Shown: piece after piece, positions 43,654-52,654 of the stretch
Layout of the letters: every line of letters begins with the position of its first letter
Position numbering within the stretch: position 1 is the first letter of the stretch
Notes under the pieces: model-generated
Told to the model about the DNA's origin: nothing
What the model saw: only the letters and a program-made list of their open reading frames with translations
Databases searched by the model: none
Position numbers and translations under genes: made by a program
Source of the DNA: Planctomyces sp. SH-PL14
GTDB taxonomy: Bacteria > Planctomycetota > Planctomycetia > Planctomycetales > Planctomycetaceae
Assembly (NCBI RefSeq): GCF_001610835.1
Contig: NZ_CP011270.1
Location: 6,094,001 to 6,158,000, forward strand
Length of the DNA stretch: 64,000 nt
Direction of reading: 5' to 3'

Positions 43654-43962
43654 CTACAGCCCAGCACGAACGATGACCAGGAACAGAATGGCGATGCCGG
43701 TCAGCAACACGAAGCCGACGATGGCACAGCCGAGCAGCACAAGGCGATCCCGAAGGAAGCTTGGCGGCGTCTCTTCGGTGGTGTCCCGGATCACGATGTG
43801 GCGGATGCCATCCAGCGGAGGAATCCGGTCCCTGGTCGACGGCAACGCGGCGAGAATCGCATCGCGGATTCGCTGGAAGTCTTCGCGCTGGCACTCAACC
43901 TCGAGTGTCCCCCCGCCGTAGTCGAACTCGTATCGAATCTCCGGATCGTCCGGTTGGGACAT
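43654..43962 (-). CDS. small C-tail-anchored membrane protein
   Basis: The product has 102 residues. A soluble beta-rich N-terminal part (IRYEFDYGGGTLEVECQRED) is followed by IPPLDGIRHIVIRDTTEE and one hydrophobic helix at the C-terminus (LVLLGCAIVGFVLLTGIAIL). The ATG at 43962 starts a protein-like sequence; residues further upstream read as spacer. The function is unknown. It is divergent from the CE15-type esterase gene. Confidence 0.68.
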   Translation of the reverse strand: MSQPDDPEIRYEFDYGGGTLEVECQREDFQRIRDAILAALPSTRDRIPPLDGIRHIVIRDTTEETPPSFLRDRLVLLGCAIVGFVLLTGIAILFLVIVRAGL

Positions 43963-44080
43963 CGATCGTTCTCCATTGCGAGTGACGCGAACTTTATCAC
44001 CATAAGGACAACGACAGCGGGCTCCAGCCCGTGGTTCTCCTGCGTCCGGTCCAGCCCACCTGTTTTCCCGGAGCCTCGCC

Positions 44081-45379
44081 GTGCGATTCCCTGCGCTCGC
44101 CTTTCTCCTGTCGTGTGCCTTCGCCATGACCGCTTCTTCCACCGCCTTCGCCCAGCCCAAGGGCTTCAATTACGACGAGGAGAAGGTCAAGCCGTACACG
44201 CTCCCCGATCCGCTCGTCACCCAGGACGGGAAGAAGGTGACCTCCCCCGAGATGTGGAAGACGGTTCGCCGGCCGGAGCTGCTGCGGCTGTTCGAGGAGC
44301 ACGTCTTCGGGAAGCCGCTGCCGAAGGTCGAGGGGATCCGCTTCGAGCCGGGGAAGGTGAACGAGAACGCCCTGGGGGGGAAGGCGGTCCGCAAGGAAGT
44401 GACGGTCCGGTTCTCGCCGACGGCGGACGAGCCTTCGATGTCGATCCTGATCTACGCCCCCAAGGGGAAGAAGTCCCCGGCGTTCCTGGGGCTGAACTTC
44501 AACGGCAACCACGCCGTCACCGACGACCCCGAGATCACGCTGAACCCGAACTGGATGCGGGCCGGCGACAAGGACGGGACCGTGGTCGACAACAAGGCCA
44601 CGGAGAAGTCGCGAGGGAAGGAGTCGCGCCGCTGGCCGGTGGAGCAGGTGATCGACCGGGGCTACGCCGTGGCGACGATCTACTACGGCGACATCGATCC
44701 GGACTTCGACGACGGGTTCAAGAACGGGATCCACGCCCTCTTCCCGCAGAAGGAACGGACCGGGGACGACCCGGGGAGCATCGCGGCGTGGGCCTGGGGA
44801 TTGAGCCGGGCGCTCGATTACCTGGAGACCGATCCGCTGATCGACGCGAAGCACGTTGCGGTCTTGGGGCATTCGCGACTGGGGAAGACGTCGTTGTGGG
44901 CCGGGGCGACGGATGAGCGGTTCGCGCTCGTGATCTCGAACAACTCCGGCTGCGGCGGGGCAGCGCTGAGCCGTCGCGACTTCGGCGAGACCGTGGCCCG
45001 GATCAATACCTCGTTCCCGCACTGGTTCTGCGTGAACTACCGCAAGTACAACGACAATGAGGCGGCCTGTCCGGTCGACCAGCACGAGCTGATCGCCCTC
45101 ATTGCGCCGCGGCCGGTCTACGTGGCGAGCGCGGCGGAGGACCTGTGGGCCGACCCCCGCGGCGAGTTCCTGGGAGCGGTCGAGGCGGAGCCGGTCTACA
45201 AGCTCCTCGGGACTGACGGCTTTGCGGGGCTGAAGTCCCACGACACGCCCGCGGTCGACCAGCCAGTGAATGGCGGCACGATCGGCTACCACCGGCGGGC
45301 CGGCGGCCATGACGTGATCCTCTATGACTGGGAGCGGTTCATGGATTTTGCGGACCGGCACTTCGGGAAGAAGGACTAG
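44081..45379 (+). CDS. secreted CE15-type glucuronoyl esterase
   Basis: The product has 432 residues. The signal peptide (LAFLLSCAFAMTASSTAFA) ends at about residue 24. The CE15 nucleophile block GHSRLGKTSLWAGATDERF (Ser in the G-x-S-R-x-G-K motif) is clear. Other family blocks are NNSGCGGAAL, HWFCVNYRKY and the late His in GGHDVILYDWERF-like RRAGGHDVILYDW. CE15 enzymes split ester links between 4-O-methyl-glucuronic acid on xylan and lignin alcohols. The GTG start at 44081 opens the signal peptide. It precedes a second secreted esterase, so the two may act on the same plant-type polysaccharide. Confidence 0.9.
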   Translation: MRFPALAFLLSCAFAMTASSTAFAQPKGFNYDEEKVKPYTLPDPLVTQDGKKVTSPEMWKTVRRPELLRLFEEHVFGKPLPKVEGIRFEPGKVNENALGGKAVRKEVTVRFSPTADEPSMSILIYAPKGKKSPAFLGLNFNGNHAVTDDPEITLNPNWMRAGDKDGTVVDNKATEKSRGKESRRWPVEQVIDRGYAVATIYYGDIDPDFDDGFKNGIHALFPQKERTGDDPGSIAAWAWGLSRALDYLETDPLIDAKHVAVLGHSRLGKTSLWAGATDERFALVISNNSGCGGAALSRRDFGETVARINTSFPHWFCVNYRKYNDNEAACPVDQHELIALIAPRPVYVASAAEDLWADPRGEFLGAVEAEPVYKLLGTDGFAGLKSHDTPAVDQPVNGGTIGYHRRAGGHDVILYDWERFMDFADRHFGKKD

Positions 45380-45422
45380 GGACTAGAGACGAGCGTCTAG
45401 GGATCAGAAGGCGGAGCTGGCG

Positions 45423-46328
45423 ATGAGTATGCGTTGGGTTTGGTTGGCGGCGGTTGTGGTGTTCGTCGGGCGGGGGGCGGCGGCCGAGGGGCCGGACCGG
45501 ACGATGGACCTGTGGGGCGAGACTGTTCCCGGCGAGACTGCTCTCTCGCGCGGGGAGGCGCTGCCGATGCGGCCCACCGAGAAACCGCCCGCGACACGGA
45601 TCACGAAGATCACGCAGCCGACGCTCGAGTTCTTTGAGCCGCCCGCCGACAAGCGGACGGGACGCTGCGTCCTGATCTTTCCCGGCGGGGGCTACAACTA
45701 CGTCGTCAGTGACAAGGAGGGCTCCGAGCCGGCCCGCTGGCTCAACGAGCAGGGGATCACCGGGATCGTCCTCAAGTACCGGACCAAGGACGGCTCGATG
45801 GAAGCTCCCTGGAAGCGGCCGCTCCAGGATGCCCAGCGGGCGGTGTCGCTCGTCCGGCACAACGCGGCGGAGTGGAAGCTCAACCCGGGTGATATCGGCG
45901 TGATGGGTTTCTCGGCGGGTGGACAGCTCGCCACGCTGACGTCAACCCGCTTCCGCGAACGCTCCTACGAGCCCCGCGACGCGGCCGACAAGGTCTCCTG
46001 CCGTCCTGACTTCTCGCTCCTGATCTACCCGTGGAATCTCTACGACGGGAAGACGAAGCAGCTCATCCCGGAACTGACCCTCAGCGACGACCTCCCCCCC
46101 TCGTTCGTCCTCCACACGCACGACGACGGCTCGACGTCGCTCGGCCCGGTCTTCTATTACGCGGCCCTCAAGGAGCGAAAGATTCCGGCGGAGCTGCACG
46201 TCTATCAGGCGGGGGGGCACGGATACGGCCTGCGGCCGGTCGAGGGGACGAACATCGACACCTGGCCATCGCTCGCGGTGGCGTGGCTCAAGCGGCTGCC
46301 GGGGCCGCAGTCCGCACCCGCGAAGTGA
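45423..46328 (+). CDS. secreted alpha/beta hydrolase, BD-FAE/acetylesterase-like
   Basis: The product has 301 residues. The signal peptide (MRWVWLAAVVVFVGRGAAA) is followed by a mature chain. The oxyanion loop is IFPGGGYNYVV, the nucleophile GFSAGGQLAT (Ser near 172), the acid HTHDDGS and the His GGHGYGLRP. This is the pattern of the esterase group that includes bifunctional feruloyl/acetyl xylan esterases. It follows the CE15-type esterase by 43 bases on the same strand. Joint action on acetylated or feruloylated xylan is an inference from this pairing. Confidence 0.9.
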   Translation: MSMRWVWLAAVVVFVGRGAAAEGPDRTMDLWGETVPGETALSRGEALPMRPTEKPPATRITKITQPTLEFFEPPADKRTGRCVLIFPGGGYNYVVSDKEGSEPARWLNEQGITGIVLKYRTKDGSMEAPWKRPLQDAQRAVSLVRHNAAEWKLNPGDIGVMGFSAGGQLATLTSTRFRERSYEPRDAADKVSCRPDFSLLIYPWNLYDGKTKQLIPELTLSDDLPPSFVLHTHDDGSTSLGPVFYYAALKERKIPAELHVYQAGGHGYGLRPVEGTNIDTWPSLAVAWLKRLPGPQSAPAK

Positions 46329-46337
46329 GCCCGGACG

Positions 46338-46598
46338 ATGAGCCCGGCGACTTTCATCAAACGACTTGAAGAGGATGAGGCGAACAATCTCGTCTATCGC
46401 AGAGGCGAGTGTGAAGGACTGATCTCGGTCTGGAAGTACGAGGGATCCTTCATCCTGACTTGGGAAGAATGCCTCACAGGCGAGCAGTACGACGAGTCGA
46501 CCTATTCGCGGGATGAACGGCATGTGTTTCCGAACATCGACGAGGTTCTGGCATTTCTGACGCGAAGCGGCTTGAAGGTGGAGTCCTTTGCTCCGTGA
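46338..46598 (+). CDS. small protein, unknown function
   Basis: The product has 86 residues and is acidic. A helix (FIKRLEEDEANNLVYRRGE) is followed by strands (ISVWKYEGSFILTWEECL) and a final helix (IDEVLAFLTRSGLKVESF). No signal peptide. It starts 10 bases after the esterase stop and overlaps the next gene by 4 bases (GTGA), so the two are translationally coupled. I do not recognise the family. Confidence 0.7.
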   Translation: MSPATFIKRLEEDEANNLVYRRGECEGLISVWKYEGSFILTWEECLTGEQYDESTYSRDERHVFPNIDEVLAFLTRSGLKVESFAP

Positions 46599-47260
46599 CT
46601 TCGACTCACAGTCTGCAGGGAGCCGTTCTGATGAGAGGTGGGGCGATTGATCAGTTCTGGGAGTGGTTCCTGGCCAGTCGCCGCAGGCTTGAGACGACGC
46701 TCGTCAGCGGTTCCGCTCGGGATTTGTCAGAGATCGTCGGTCCGCAGATTCGTCTCCTGTCTGAAGACATTGGCTGGGAGATCGGCCCGTCCGGAGAGAG
46801 CGGTTACGGCCTCGCCTTCACGCTGAATGGGAACCTGGAGAACCTCGCTCTTATCGGCGAGATCCTGCGGGCCGCGCCTCGAGAGACCGGGTGGAGGTTC
46901 TCGGCTGGACGGCCGCGGCGCGACGTCAGTGGCGGCTTCGTCTTTCACAACAAGCGAGGCCAGCGTCTTGATGTCGACGTCAGCGAATGGCGTTACACCT
47001 TGACGGCTTTCGATGGCGGCGCGTTTTTCGACGTCCATATCGCGACCGGTCTTCCGCTTCAGGCAGACGAGCGCGGGATCCAGCAGATCCTCAGCACCGC
47101 GGTTCAGATGATGCTTGGTGAAGCGGAGATGCTTCGGGTGATTGATCGCGTCGAGTACATCGTCGATCCCGACGCGGAGTGGGATTCCCGCGCATCCCCG
47201 TTCTCGTCTCTCGCCGACCACATCGACTCGCTGAGGGCGTCGCCGGGTGAGCGGGAATGA
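46595..47260 (+). CDS. conserved protein of unknown function
   Basis: The product has 221 residues. The start GTG at 46595 overlaps the previous stop; an ATG at 46631 (before RGGAIDQFWEWFLASRR) is a good alternative. The FWxWF opening, the central ALIGEILRAAPRETGWRF and the block GFVFHNKRGQRLDVDV resemble a loose family of small cytosolic proteins that open with F-W-x-W-F. The role of that family is not known to me. The coupling with the small upstream gene suggests a two-protein unit. Confidence 0.72.
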   Translation: MTSTHSLQGAVLMRGGAIDQFWEWFLASRRRLETTLVSGSARDLSEIVGPQIRLLSEDIGWEIGPSGESGYGLAFTLNGNLENLALIGEILRAAPRETGWRFSAGRPRRDVSGGFVFHNKRGQRLDVDVSEWRYTLTAFDGGAFFDVHIATGLPLQADERGIQQILSTAVQMMLGEAEMLRVIDRVEYIVDPDAEWDSRASPFSSLADHIDSLRASPGERE

Positions 47261-47331
47261 CTGATCGAGATCGACAAGACCGGCCGGAAATCGGGACGGT
47301 CTCTCTTTAAGAGTCCTTTGGAGGGATCTCC

Positions 47332-48417
47332 ATGCATCGACGAACGTTCCTTTCGGCCAGCTTGGTCGCGCTCTTCGCTCGCCTGTCCGCCGCGGCGAGT
47401 GAGAAGCAATGGGAGGCCGCGGTTCGGATTCTCGATCAGGCGGTCAAGAGCGGAGAGGTGCGGGCGGCTTCGCTGTATCTGTCGGATGCGGGGGCGGAGC
47501 AGTCCCAGGTCTTCGGACAGGCCAAGGCGGTCGGTGCGCCGTTTCTGCTGGGGTCGATTACGAAGCCGATGTGCGTGGCCGCGCTCATGACGTTCTTGGA
47601 CGAGGGGGCGTTCCGGCTCGAGGATCGCCTGGGGAAGTTCTTTGCGGAGTTTCGGGGGGAGGGGCGGGAGGAGGTCACGATCGGGCATCTGCTGACGCAT
47701 ACGTCGGGACTGCCGGATCAGCTGCCGGACAACAACGCCCTGCGGGGCCGGCACGCGCCGCTGGCGGAGTTCGTTTCGCAGTCGCTGCGGTTGCCGCCGG
47801 AGTTTTCGCCGGGGACGAAGTACCAGTACTCCAGCATGGGGATCCTGCTGGCGTGCGCGGTGGCGGAGAAGGTCTCCGGGAAGGGGATCATTCCGCTGGT
47901 GACCGACCGTGTTCTCAAGCCGCTCAAGATGACACGGTCCGCCCTGGGGCTCGGCGACTTCCGCGAGGAGGAGGTCATGGCGTGTCAGACCGAGCGGGCC
48001 GCGCCGGAGTCGGGGGCCGGGGATCCGGCGGCACGGAACTGGGACTGGAACAGCCGGTACTGGCGGACGCTCGGGGCGCCGTGGGGTGGGATGCATGCGT
48101 CGGCGGCGGACGTCGGAAAGTTCCTCGAGGAGTTCCTGCACGCGCGGGGCGTGGTGATGAAGCCCGAGACCGAGCGGCTGATGGTCCGCAATCACAACCC
48201 GGTGGGGCTGACTCCGCGGGGGCTGGGGTTCAGTGTCGGGACGGGGGCGGGGCCGACGGGATGCTCGGAGCGGACGTTCGGGCATACCGGGTCGACCGGG
48301 ACGCTGGCGTGGGCTGATCCGGCGACGGAGAGCGTGTGCGTGATCCTCACGTCGCTCCCGGGGCGGGCGGTTCAGCCGCATCCGCGGGATCTGGCCGCGC
48401 GGGCGATCGTGGGGTGA
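47332..48417 (+). CDS. secreted serine hydrolase of the beta-lactamase/PBP-like family
   Basis: The product has 361 residues. The N-terminus (MHRRTFLSASLVALFARLSA) looks like a twin-arginine or Sec signal. The SxxK motif is GSITKP (Ser near 82), the second motif YSSMG and the third GHTGSTG. The set is that of class-C-type or esterase-like members, not of a true beta-lactamase. GGAGGGA precedes the ATG by 6 bases. It acts outside the cytoplasm on an ester or peptide substrate. Its place after the BD-FAE-like gene is probably coincidental. Confidence 0.9.
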   Translation: MHRRTFLSASLVALFARLSAAASEKQWEAAVRILDQAVKSGEVRAASLYLSDAGAEQSQVFGQAKAVGAPFLLGSITKPMCVAALMTFLDEGAFRLEDRLGKFFAEFRGEGREEVTIGHLLTHTSGLPDQLPDNNALRGRHAPLAEFVSQSLRLPPEFSPGTKYQYSSMGILLACAVAEKVSGKGIIPLVTDRVLKPLKMTRSALGLGDFREEEVMACQTERAAPESGAGDPAARNWDWNSRYWRTLGAPWGGMHASAADVGKFLEEFLHARGVVMKPETERLMVRNHNPVGLTPRGLGFSVGTGAGPTGCSERTFGHTGSTGTLAWADPATESVCVILTSLPGRAVQPHPRDLAARAIVG

Positions 48418-48440
48418 GCTCCAAAGGAACTCGACGCCAG

Positions 48441-48717
48441 AGCCCCGGGTCCAGGGCTGGAAGCCCTGGCCGCCGGAGGCACTTCCATGAGGAACCGTGG
48501 TACACAACGGATGTTCGCTTTGTGGGACCAGCTATGAGGACTCCTTCACCACACACCGCTCGCTGCGGAATCCCCGCGGGTTGGTGAGGGGGCATACGGC
48601 ACGTCGTCCGCGTTTGGACACTCACTCCTTCAGCTATCTCTCGACGGCCAGGCCTCCGGCGGGCAAAGGGGCGTTGCCCCCTTGCATCCCCCACCAGGGG
48701 TGCCCCCTGGACCTCGG
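48441..48717 (+). repeat. R300 repeat, copy J (F, left end replaced)
   Basis: Stem 1 has a different sequence yet pairs perfectly: CCAGGGCT-GGA-AGCCCTGG. This is a strong case of covariation. Stem 2 is GCAAAGGGGC/GCCCCCTTGC. The left end (AGCTCAAACCC...) is missing. The copy fills the convergent gap between the serine hydrolase (ends 48417) and the DUF899 gene (ends 48733). Confidence 0.92.
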
Positions 48718-48732
48718 TGGGGGCTTGATGGG

Positions 48733-49467
48733 TCAGCCATATGTTGGCTTCTGCGGCCAGCCCGCAGGCGACTTCTCAAAATCTTCCTGCCGCCCATACG
48801 GCGTGATGTCGAGCAGGGCGTACGAGTTTGTGAGATGCTCACAACCACGGGCAAAGCACGAATACGTGTGGTAGACCTCGTCATCAATCCGGAAGAAGAC
48901 GCTGTTGCCATGCGTCTCCCCCTTGAAGAGCGGACTCATCGGCCCGATCCGCTTTCGTTCCTCCGTCTCGTCCCGGAAGTTGTTCTCAAACGGAGCGACC
49001 GCCGCGTCGAGCGTCGCATGGAAGTCGTAGTTGAAGTCGCTCTTGTTCGACGAGACCCACCGCCAGTCCCAACCCTTCTTGGCCTTATAGGCCTGGAGCT
49101 TGGCCAGCGGCGCCCGGGAGATCAGCACAAAGGTCGTCTGCCGATCCGCCAGCATCGACAGATCGCCCAGAGCATCGACCAGCCCCGTACAGCCGTCGCA
49201 CCCCTTGTCCCAGTTCGGATCGAACATGAAGTGATAGACGATCAGCTGCCGCCGGCCTTCGAACAGGTCGAGCAGCGTGACGGGGCCCTCCGGCGCTTCG
49301 AAGGTGTAGGTCTTCTCGACCCGCACCATCGGCAGGCGGCGGCGCTCCGCATGGACCCGGTCCGCTTCCTGCGTGAGCCGCTTCTCCTCGTTGAGGAGCG
49401 CCACCCGGTGCGTCTTCCACTCGTCTCGCGAGACAATCGGCGGGTGCGGTACGGTCGGGTCGGTCAT
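48733..49467 (-). CDS. DUF899 (thioredoxin-like) family protein
   Basis: The product has 244 residues. The block [20 protein letters not shown] is the family hallmark, a thioredoxin-like strand with two Cys (CDGC). Then come [18 protein letters not shown] and [13 protein letters not shown]. No signal peptide. The role of DUF899 proteins is not established; redox activity is suggested by the fold. The ATG at 49467 fits the family N-terminus ([17 protein letters not shown]). Confidence 0.92.
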   Translation of the reverse strand: MTDPTVPHPPIVSRDEWKTHRVALLNEEKRLTQEADRVHAERRRLPMVRVEKTYTFEAPEGPVTLLDLFEGRRQLIVYHFMFDPNWDKGCDGCTGLVDALGDLSMLADRQTTFVLISRAPLAKLQAYKAKKGWDWRWVSSNKSDFNYDFHATLDAAVAPFENNFRDETEERKRIGPMSPLFKGETHGNSVFFRIDDEVYHTYSCFARGCEHLTNSYALLDITPYGRQEDFEKSPAGWPQKPTYG

Positions 49468-49584
49468 CTGGGCTTCTCCGCGGAGGGACGTCACGCCTGC
49501 TGCGGGATGCAGCGGCGAGGCTGCCGTCCGGTGCAATGGTCGTGCCTGCACAGGGCCGTGTCGACGGCTCCGTCACGACGCCGG

Positions 49585-50283
49585 TCATGCGTACGCGACC
49601 CAGCCGCGGAATGTGAATCCGGCATAGAACAGGCCGACATCGGAGAAGCCGGCTTCGCGGAGGATCGCTTCGTCCTGTTCGGGGGTGAGGATCGTCAGCC
49701 GCGTCGCGACGGCCTGGCGAGCGGCTTCCGCGTTCTCGAACTCGATGCCGGAGGACGCGGCGAACGCGGTGTAGCGCGACAGCCAAGTGGCCCGGTCTCC
49801 TTCGCTCGGCGGAAGGCTCATGTGGACCACCACGAACGGGGCGCCGGGCCTCAGGCGGCGATGGATCTCGGCCGCCATCCGTCGACGCTCGTCGACGGGG
49901 ACGAAGTGCATCGTCAGGAGACAGGTCGCGGCGTCGAACGGCCCTTCCGGGGCGCGGTCGACGGTCCCCGCGTGCAGTTGTACGCGTGAGGCGAGCGGCC
50001 CCAGCGTCTGCTCGGCGAGCCGGATCATCTCCGGGGCCGGGTCGATGCCGTCGAAGGTCCAGCCCGCGTGAGCCTGGGCGAAGACCTTCAGCTCGAGGCC
50101 TCCTCCGGCCCCGACGACGAGGACGCGGCCGTGGTCCGGGACCCGCTCGGCCAGCAGGAGCGTCGTCATCCGCTGCATGTCGGCGAATCCCGGCACGAGG
50201 CGGGGCGGACCTTCGGCGTATCGGGCGACGAGCTGCGGATCGGAGAACGGCGAGGCGGGGGCGGGCTCAGGAGGCATGACCAT
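49585..50283 (-). CDS. class I SAM-dependent methyltransferase
   Basis: The product has 232 residues. The SAM motif VLVVGAGGGLELKVFAQ near residue 55 and the next block FDGIDPAPEMIRLAEQ are typical; the post-motif region FDAATCLLTMHFV follows. The gene starts inside the end of the Rrf2 gene (ATG 50283, or ATG 50277), so the two overlap by about 17 bases and are one operon. The substrate is unknown; a small molecule is the usual case in this family. Confidence 0.92.
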   Translation of the reverse strand: MVMPPEPAPASPFSDPQLVARYAEGPPRLVPGFADMQRMTTLLLAERVPDHGRVLVVGAGGGLELKVFAQAHAGWTFDGIDPAPEMIRLAEQTLGPLASRVQLHAGTVDRAPEGPFDAATCLLTMHFVPVDERRRMAAEIHRRLRPGAPFVVVHMSLPPSEGDRATWLSRYTAFAASSGIEFENAEAARQAVATRLTILTPEQDEAILREAGFSDVGLFYAGFTFRGWVAYA

Positions 50284-50734
50284 GCTCCTCAGGATGTGGC
50301 GACGCGCCGCGGGCCATGAGCCGGGCGTGGTAGTCGGCGCTGAGGGCGGCGAGCGTGACCTCCCCCAGGCGGGAGAGCAGCCGCTCCTCGGCCTCGCGGA
50401 ACGCCTGCTCGAGGGCGGCGTTCACCGCCTGTTCGACGAGGCAGCCGGGGGCGTCCGTGCGATGACCGATGGCGAGAAGCGACGGGTTCCCGAGGGCGGC
50501 GTAAATGTCCCGCAGGGTGACCTTGGACAGGTCGCACGCCAGCGTCCATCCGCCGCCGTGCCCTTTTTCCGACCGGACATAGCCCTGCTTCCGGAGGCCG
50601 GACATCGTCCGCCGGATCACGACCGGGTTGGTGGCCAGCATCCGGGAAAGGGCTTCCGACGTGACGGGACTCGCCTGTTCCGCCATGTGCAGCAGGACGT
50701 GAAGCACACCGGACAGTCGACTGTCGCGTCTCAT
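50267..50734 (-). CDS. Rrf2-family transcriptional regulator
   Basis: The product has 155 residues. The winged-helix domain shows LHVLLHMAEQ, TSEALSRMLATNPVVIRR and GYVRSEKGHGGGWTLA. The three spaced Cys of Fe-S-sensing Rrf2 proteins (IscR, NsrR) are absent; Cys only occurs singly, at LACDLSK and PGCLVEQ. So it resembles the YwnA-type without a cluster. It is cotranscribed with the methyltransferase and likely controls it. TTGACG (50769-50764, minus strand) and TACCAT (50747-50742) are 16 bases apart and make a fair promoter. Confidence 0.9.
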   Translation of the reverse strand: MRRDSRLSGVLHVLLHMAEQASPVTSEALSRMLATNPVVIRRTMSGLRKQGYVRSEKGHGGGWTLACDLSKVTLRDIYAALGNPSLLAIGHRTDAPGCLVEQAVNAALEQAFREAEERLLSRLGEVTLAALSADYHARLMARGASPHPEEHGHAS

Positions 50735-51065
50735 GTAACTTATGGTAGTACGTGACGGGAACTCGTCAACGTGTTCGGCGTGAACGGGTCTAGCACGCTT
50801 GTCGTCTGGTATCCGCGCGAGAGCCCTGCCTGCTATGAGCTCGGCCAGCCTGTGGTTGAACTCTGGAAGTGGTCACGTGCGCCGTGCCCCCTCGCGTTCA
50901 TCCAGTATTCATCAACAATTGCTTGTGTGCTTATCTGACGAGACGCATAATCCTGTACGAATGTGATTGCCGTCGGGTCTGGTGTCACTGGCTCTCTCGA
51001 CTGTCGCTGGCCGGACGGGAACGTGAAATCCCTTTGTCGCTCGATTTTGGTCAGGGGCTCCTTCC
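50735..51065. other. divergent spacer
   Basis: This 331-base spacer holds the Rrf2 promoter (see the Rrf2 gene) and must hold that of the DUF1559 gene. I see no repeat, no hairpin family and no further gene. Confidence 0.4.
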
Positions 51066-52028
51066 ATGCGCCGACTTGAAACGGTCCGTCGTGGCTTCAC
51101 GCTCATCGAACTTCTGGTGGTTGTCGCCATCATTGCAGTTCTGGTGGCGATTCTTCTCCCCGCGGTGCAGCAGGCTCGCGAGGCAGCTAGGAAGACGCAG
51201 TGCCTGAACCAGCTGAAGCAGATCGCCGTGGCGATGCACAACTACCACGAGGCGCTCGGGGTCTTCCCGATGGGGGTGCAGCACACCGCTCCCCCGAATA
51301 GCGCCGCGACGACGCTGGCCAATGGGACCGGGTGGGGCTGGGGAGCCTACATTCTCCCCTACATCGACCAGACGCAGCTCTACAACAAGCTCAACGTCGG
51401 CGACCCGATGGACCTCAACAACGCGAACCTGCTGGCGCTGGTCCGGTCGGTCATCCCCACCTACCGCTGCCCCTCCGACCCGCACCGCAACCCGTCGATG
51501 AACGACACCACCACCATCCGCTACGGCAGCGGTGCGGCGGTCTCGATCGGGCTGTCGAATTACGTCGCCATTCACGGGGCGATGGACAACAACTGTCCCA
51601 GCGGGGCCAACCTGGACACCGGGGGGCTGTTCTACGTCAACAGCAACATCAACCTCAAAGACATCCTGGACGGATCCAGCAACACCTGGCTGGCCTCGGA
51701 GCGCGACACGGTGCAGCCTCCGCCGCGGGCCGGCATCACCGTCGAGCGCCACTTCGGAGCGTATTGGGCGGGGACGTCGGCTCCCCGGTGCGGCGACAAC
51801 AACTATGACCTCTACAAGGTCTTCGGATATGTCGTCCCCACCTATGGGGAGATCAACGGGTCCGCGGTCCGCGGAGACCGCCGCGAGCTGGCGAGCCAGC
51901 ACGTGGGAGGGATCCAGGTGGTCTGTGCGGATGGCTCGGCCCGCTTTGTGAGCCAGTACATCAACCTCGTTCTGGCGCAGCACCTGTGCCGCCGCGAGGA
52001 CAAGGTCGCCCTTCCCGGAGAGTGGTGA
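51066..52028 (+). CDS. DUF1559 prepilin-like secreted protein
   Basis: The product has 320 residues. The N-terminus has a type IV prepilin signal: GFTLIELLVVVAIIAVLVA with the cleavage site after Gly and E5 as usual. The DUF1559 body shows QQAREAARKTQCLNQLKQIA, and the C-terminal H-x9-DG block reads HVGGIQVVCADGSARFV. This family is strongly expanded in planctomycetes; a pseudopilin-like assembly role is assumed. A small lipoprotein gene follows 95 bases downstream, a common planctomycete pairing. Confidence 0.95.
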   Translation: MRRLETVRRGFTLIELLVVVAIIAVLVAILLPAVQQAREAARKTQCLNQLKQIAVAMHNYHEALGVFPMGVQHTAPPNSAATTLANGTGWGWGAYILPYIDQTQLYNKLNVGDPMDLNNANLLALVRSVIPTYRCPSDPHRNPSMNDTTTIRYGSGAAVSIGLSNYVAIHGAMDNNCPSGANLDTGGLFYVNSNINLKDILDGSSNTWLASERDTVQPPPRAGITVERHFGAYWAGTSAPRCGDNNYDLYKVFGYVVPTYGEINGSAVRGDRRELASQHVGGIQVVCADGSARFVSQYINLVLAQHLCRREDKVALPGEW

Positions 52029-52123
52029 GCGCTCTCCCTGTCCCCGGCATCCCGGGCTCTGTGGCTCGGGGGCCGCGCCTGGTTCCCGCTACTTCCCCCT
52101 CGCCCCCGCTTGAGCACTGCGCT

Positions 52124-52531
52124 ATGCCCACGCCCTCTCTGAGTCGGCGACTCGCCGGTCTGCTTCCCGTTTTCTTCCTGGCCTTCGGTTGCGGCGGAGG
52201 CCCCAACGACAAGCCGGCCGTGCAGCCGGTGACCGGTTCCGTGACGCTGGATGGGATGCCGCTTCCCAATGCCATGGTCCACTTCTCTCCGGACAAAGGG
52301 ACTCCTTCCGCGGGGATCACGGACGCGGCCGGGAAGTTTGAGCTGCAGGAGAAGACGGGCATGAAGGGGGCGGTGGTCGCGAATCATGCCGTGTCGATCA
52401 GCACGGATCTGGAAGGGACGCGGAAGAAGGAGAACGAGAAGGTCCCCGCGAAGTACAACGTCGCGACGACGCTCTCGGCGGTTGTCAAAGAGGGAGAGAA
52501 CAGCTTCGAGTTCCCGTTGAAGTCGAAGTGA
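52124..52531 (+). CDS. small lipoprotein with carboxypeptidase-regulatory-like domain
   Basis: The product has 135 residues. The signal and lipobox FFLAFGCGG put the lipidated Cys near residue 23. The mature part is a transthyretin-like beta-sandwich: VTGSVTLDGMPLPNAMVHF, then GITDAAGKFELQE and YNVATTLSAVVKEGENSF. The start is the ATG at 52124. It likely acts with the DUF1559 protein upstream at the cell envelope. Confidence 0.85.
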   Translation: MPTPSLSRRLAGLLPVFFLAFGCGGGPNDKPAVQPVTGSVTLDGMPLPNAMVHFSPDKGTPSAGITDAAGKFELQEKTGMKGAVVANHAVSISTDLEGTRKKENEKVPAKYNVATTLSAVVKEGENSFEFPLKSK

Positions 52532-52541
52532 GTCGCGGACC

Positions 52542-52580
52542 AGGTCCAGGGGGATCCCTGGTGGGGAGTGCAGAGGGGCC
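52542..52580 (-). repeat. R300 repeat, right-end fragment K'
   Basis: Only the right-end hairpin (GGTCCAGGGGGATCCCTGG) and GGGGAGTGCAGAGGGGCC remain. The fragment is followed by the accessory module and then by the complete copy K, so a second R300 seems to have joined next to the end of a first one. Confidence 0.75.
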
Positions 52581-52654
52581 ATGAGGGAGGCGGAAGGGGT
52601 TCAGGCTGAAGGCGGAAGGTAGAGCGTCGCAACGCAGGATCATTTGGCCCTAAT
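52581..52654 (+). repeat. R300-associated accessory module
   Basis: The reverse complement of 4365-4432, with blocks GAGGCGGAAGGGGTTCAGGC, GAAGGCGGAAGGTAGAGC and GCAACGCAGGATCATTTGG. It abuts the right end of copy K. Confidence 0.85.

Noticed and set aside
47332-48417. A true beta-lactamase as target of the BlaI/BlaR1 system
   Set aside because: The gene has SxxK but the other motifs fit general serine hydrolases, it is 35 kb away, and no BlaI-type dyad was seen upstream.
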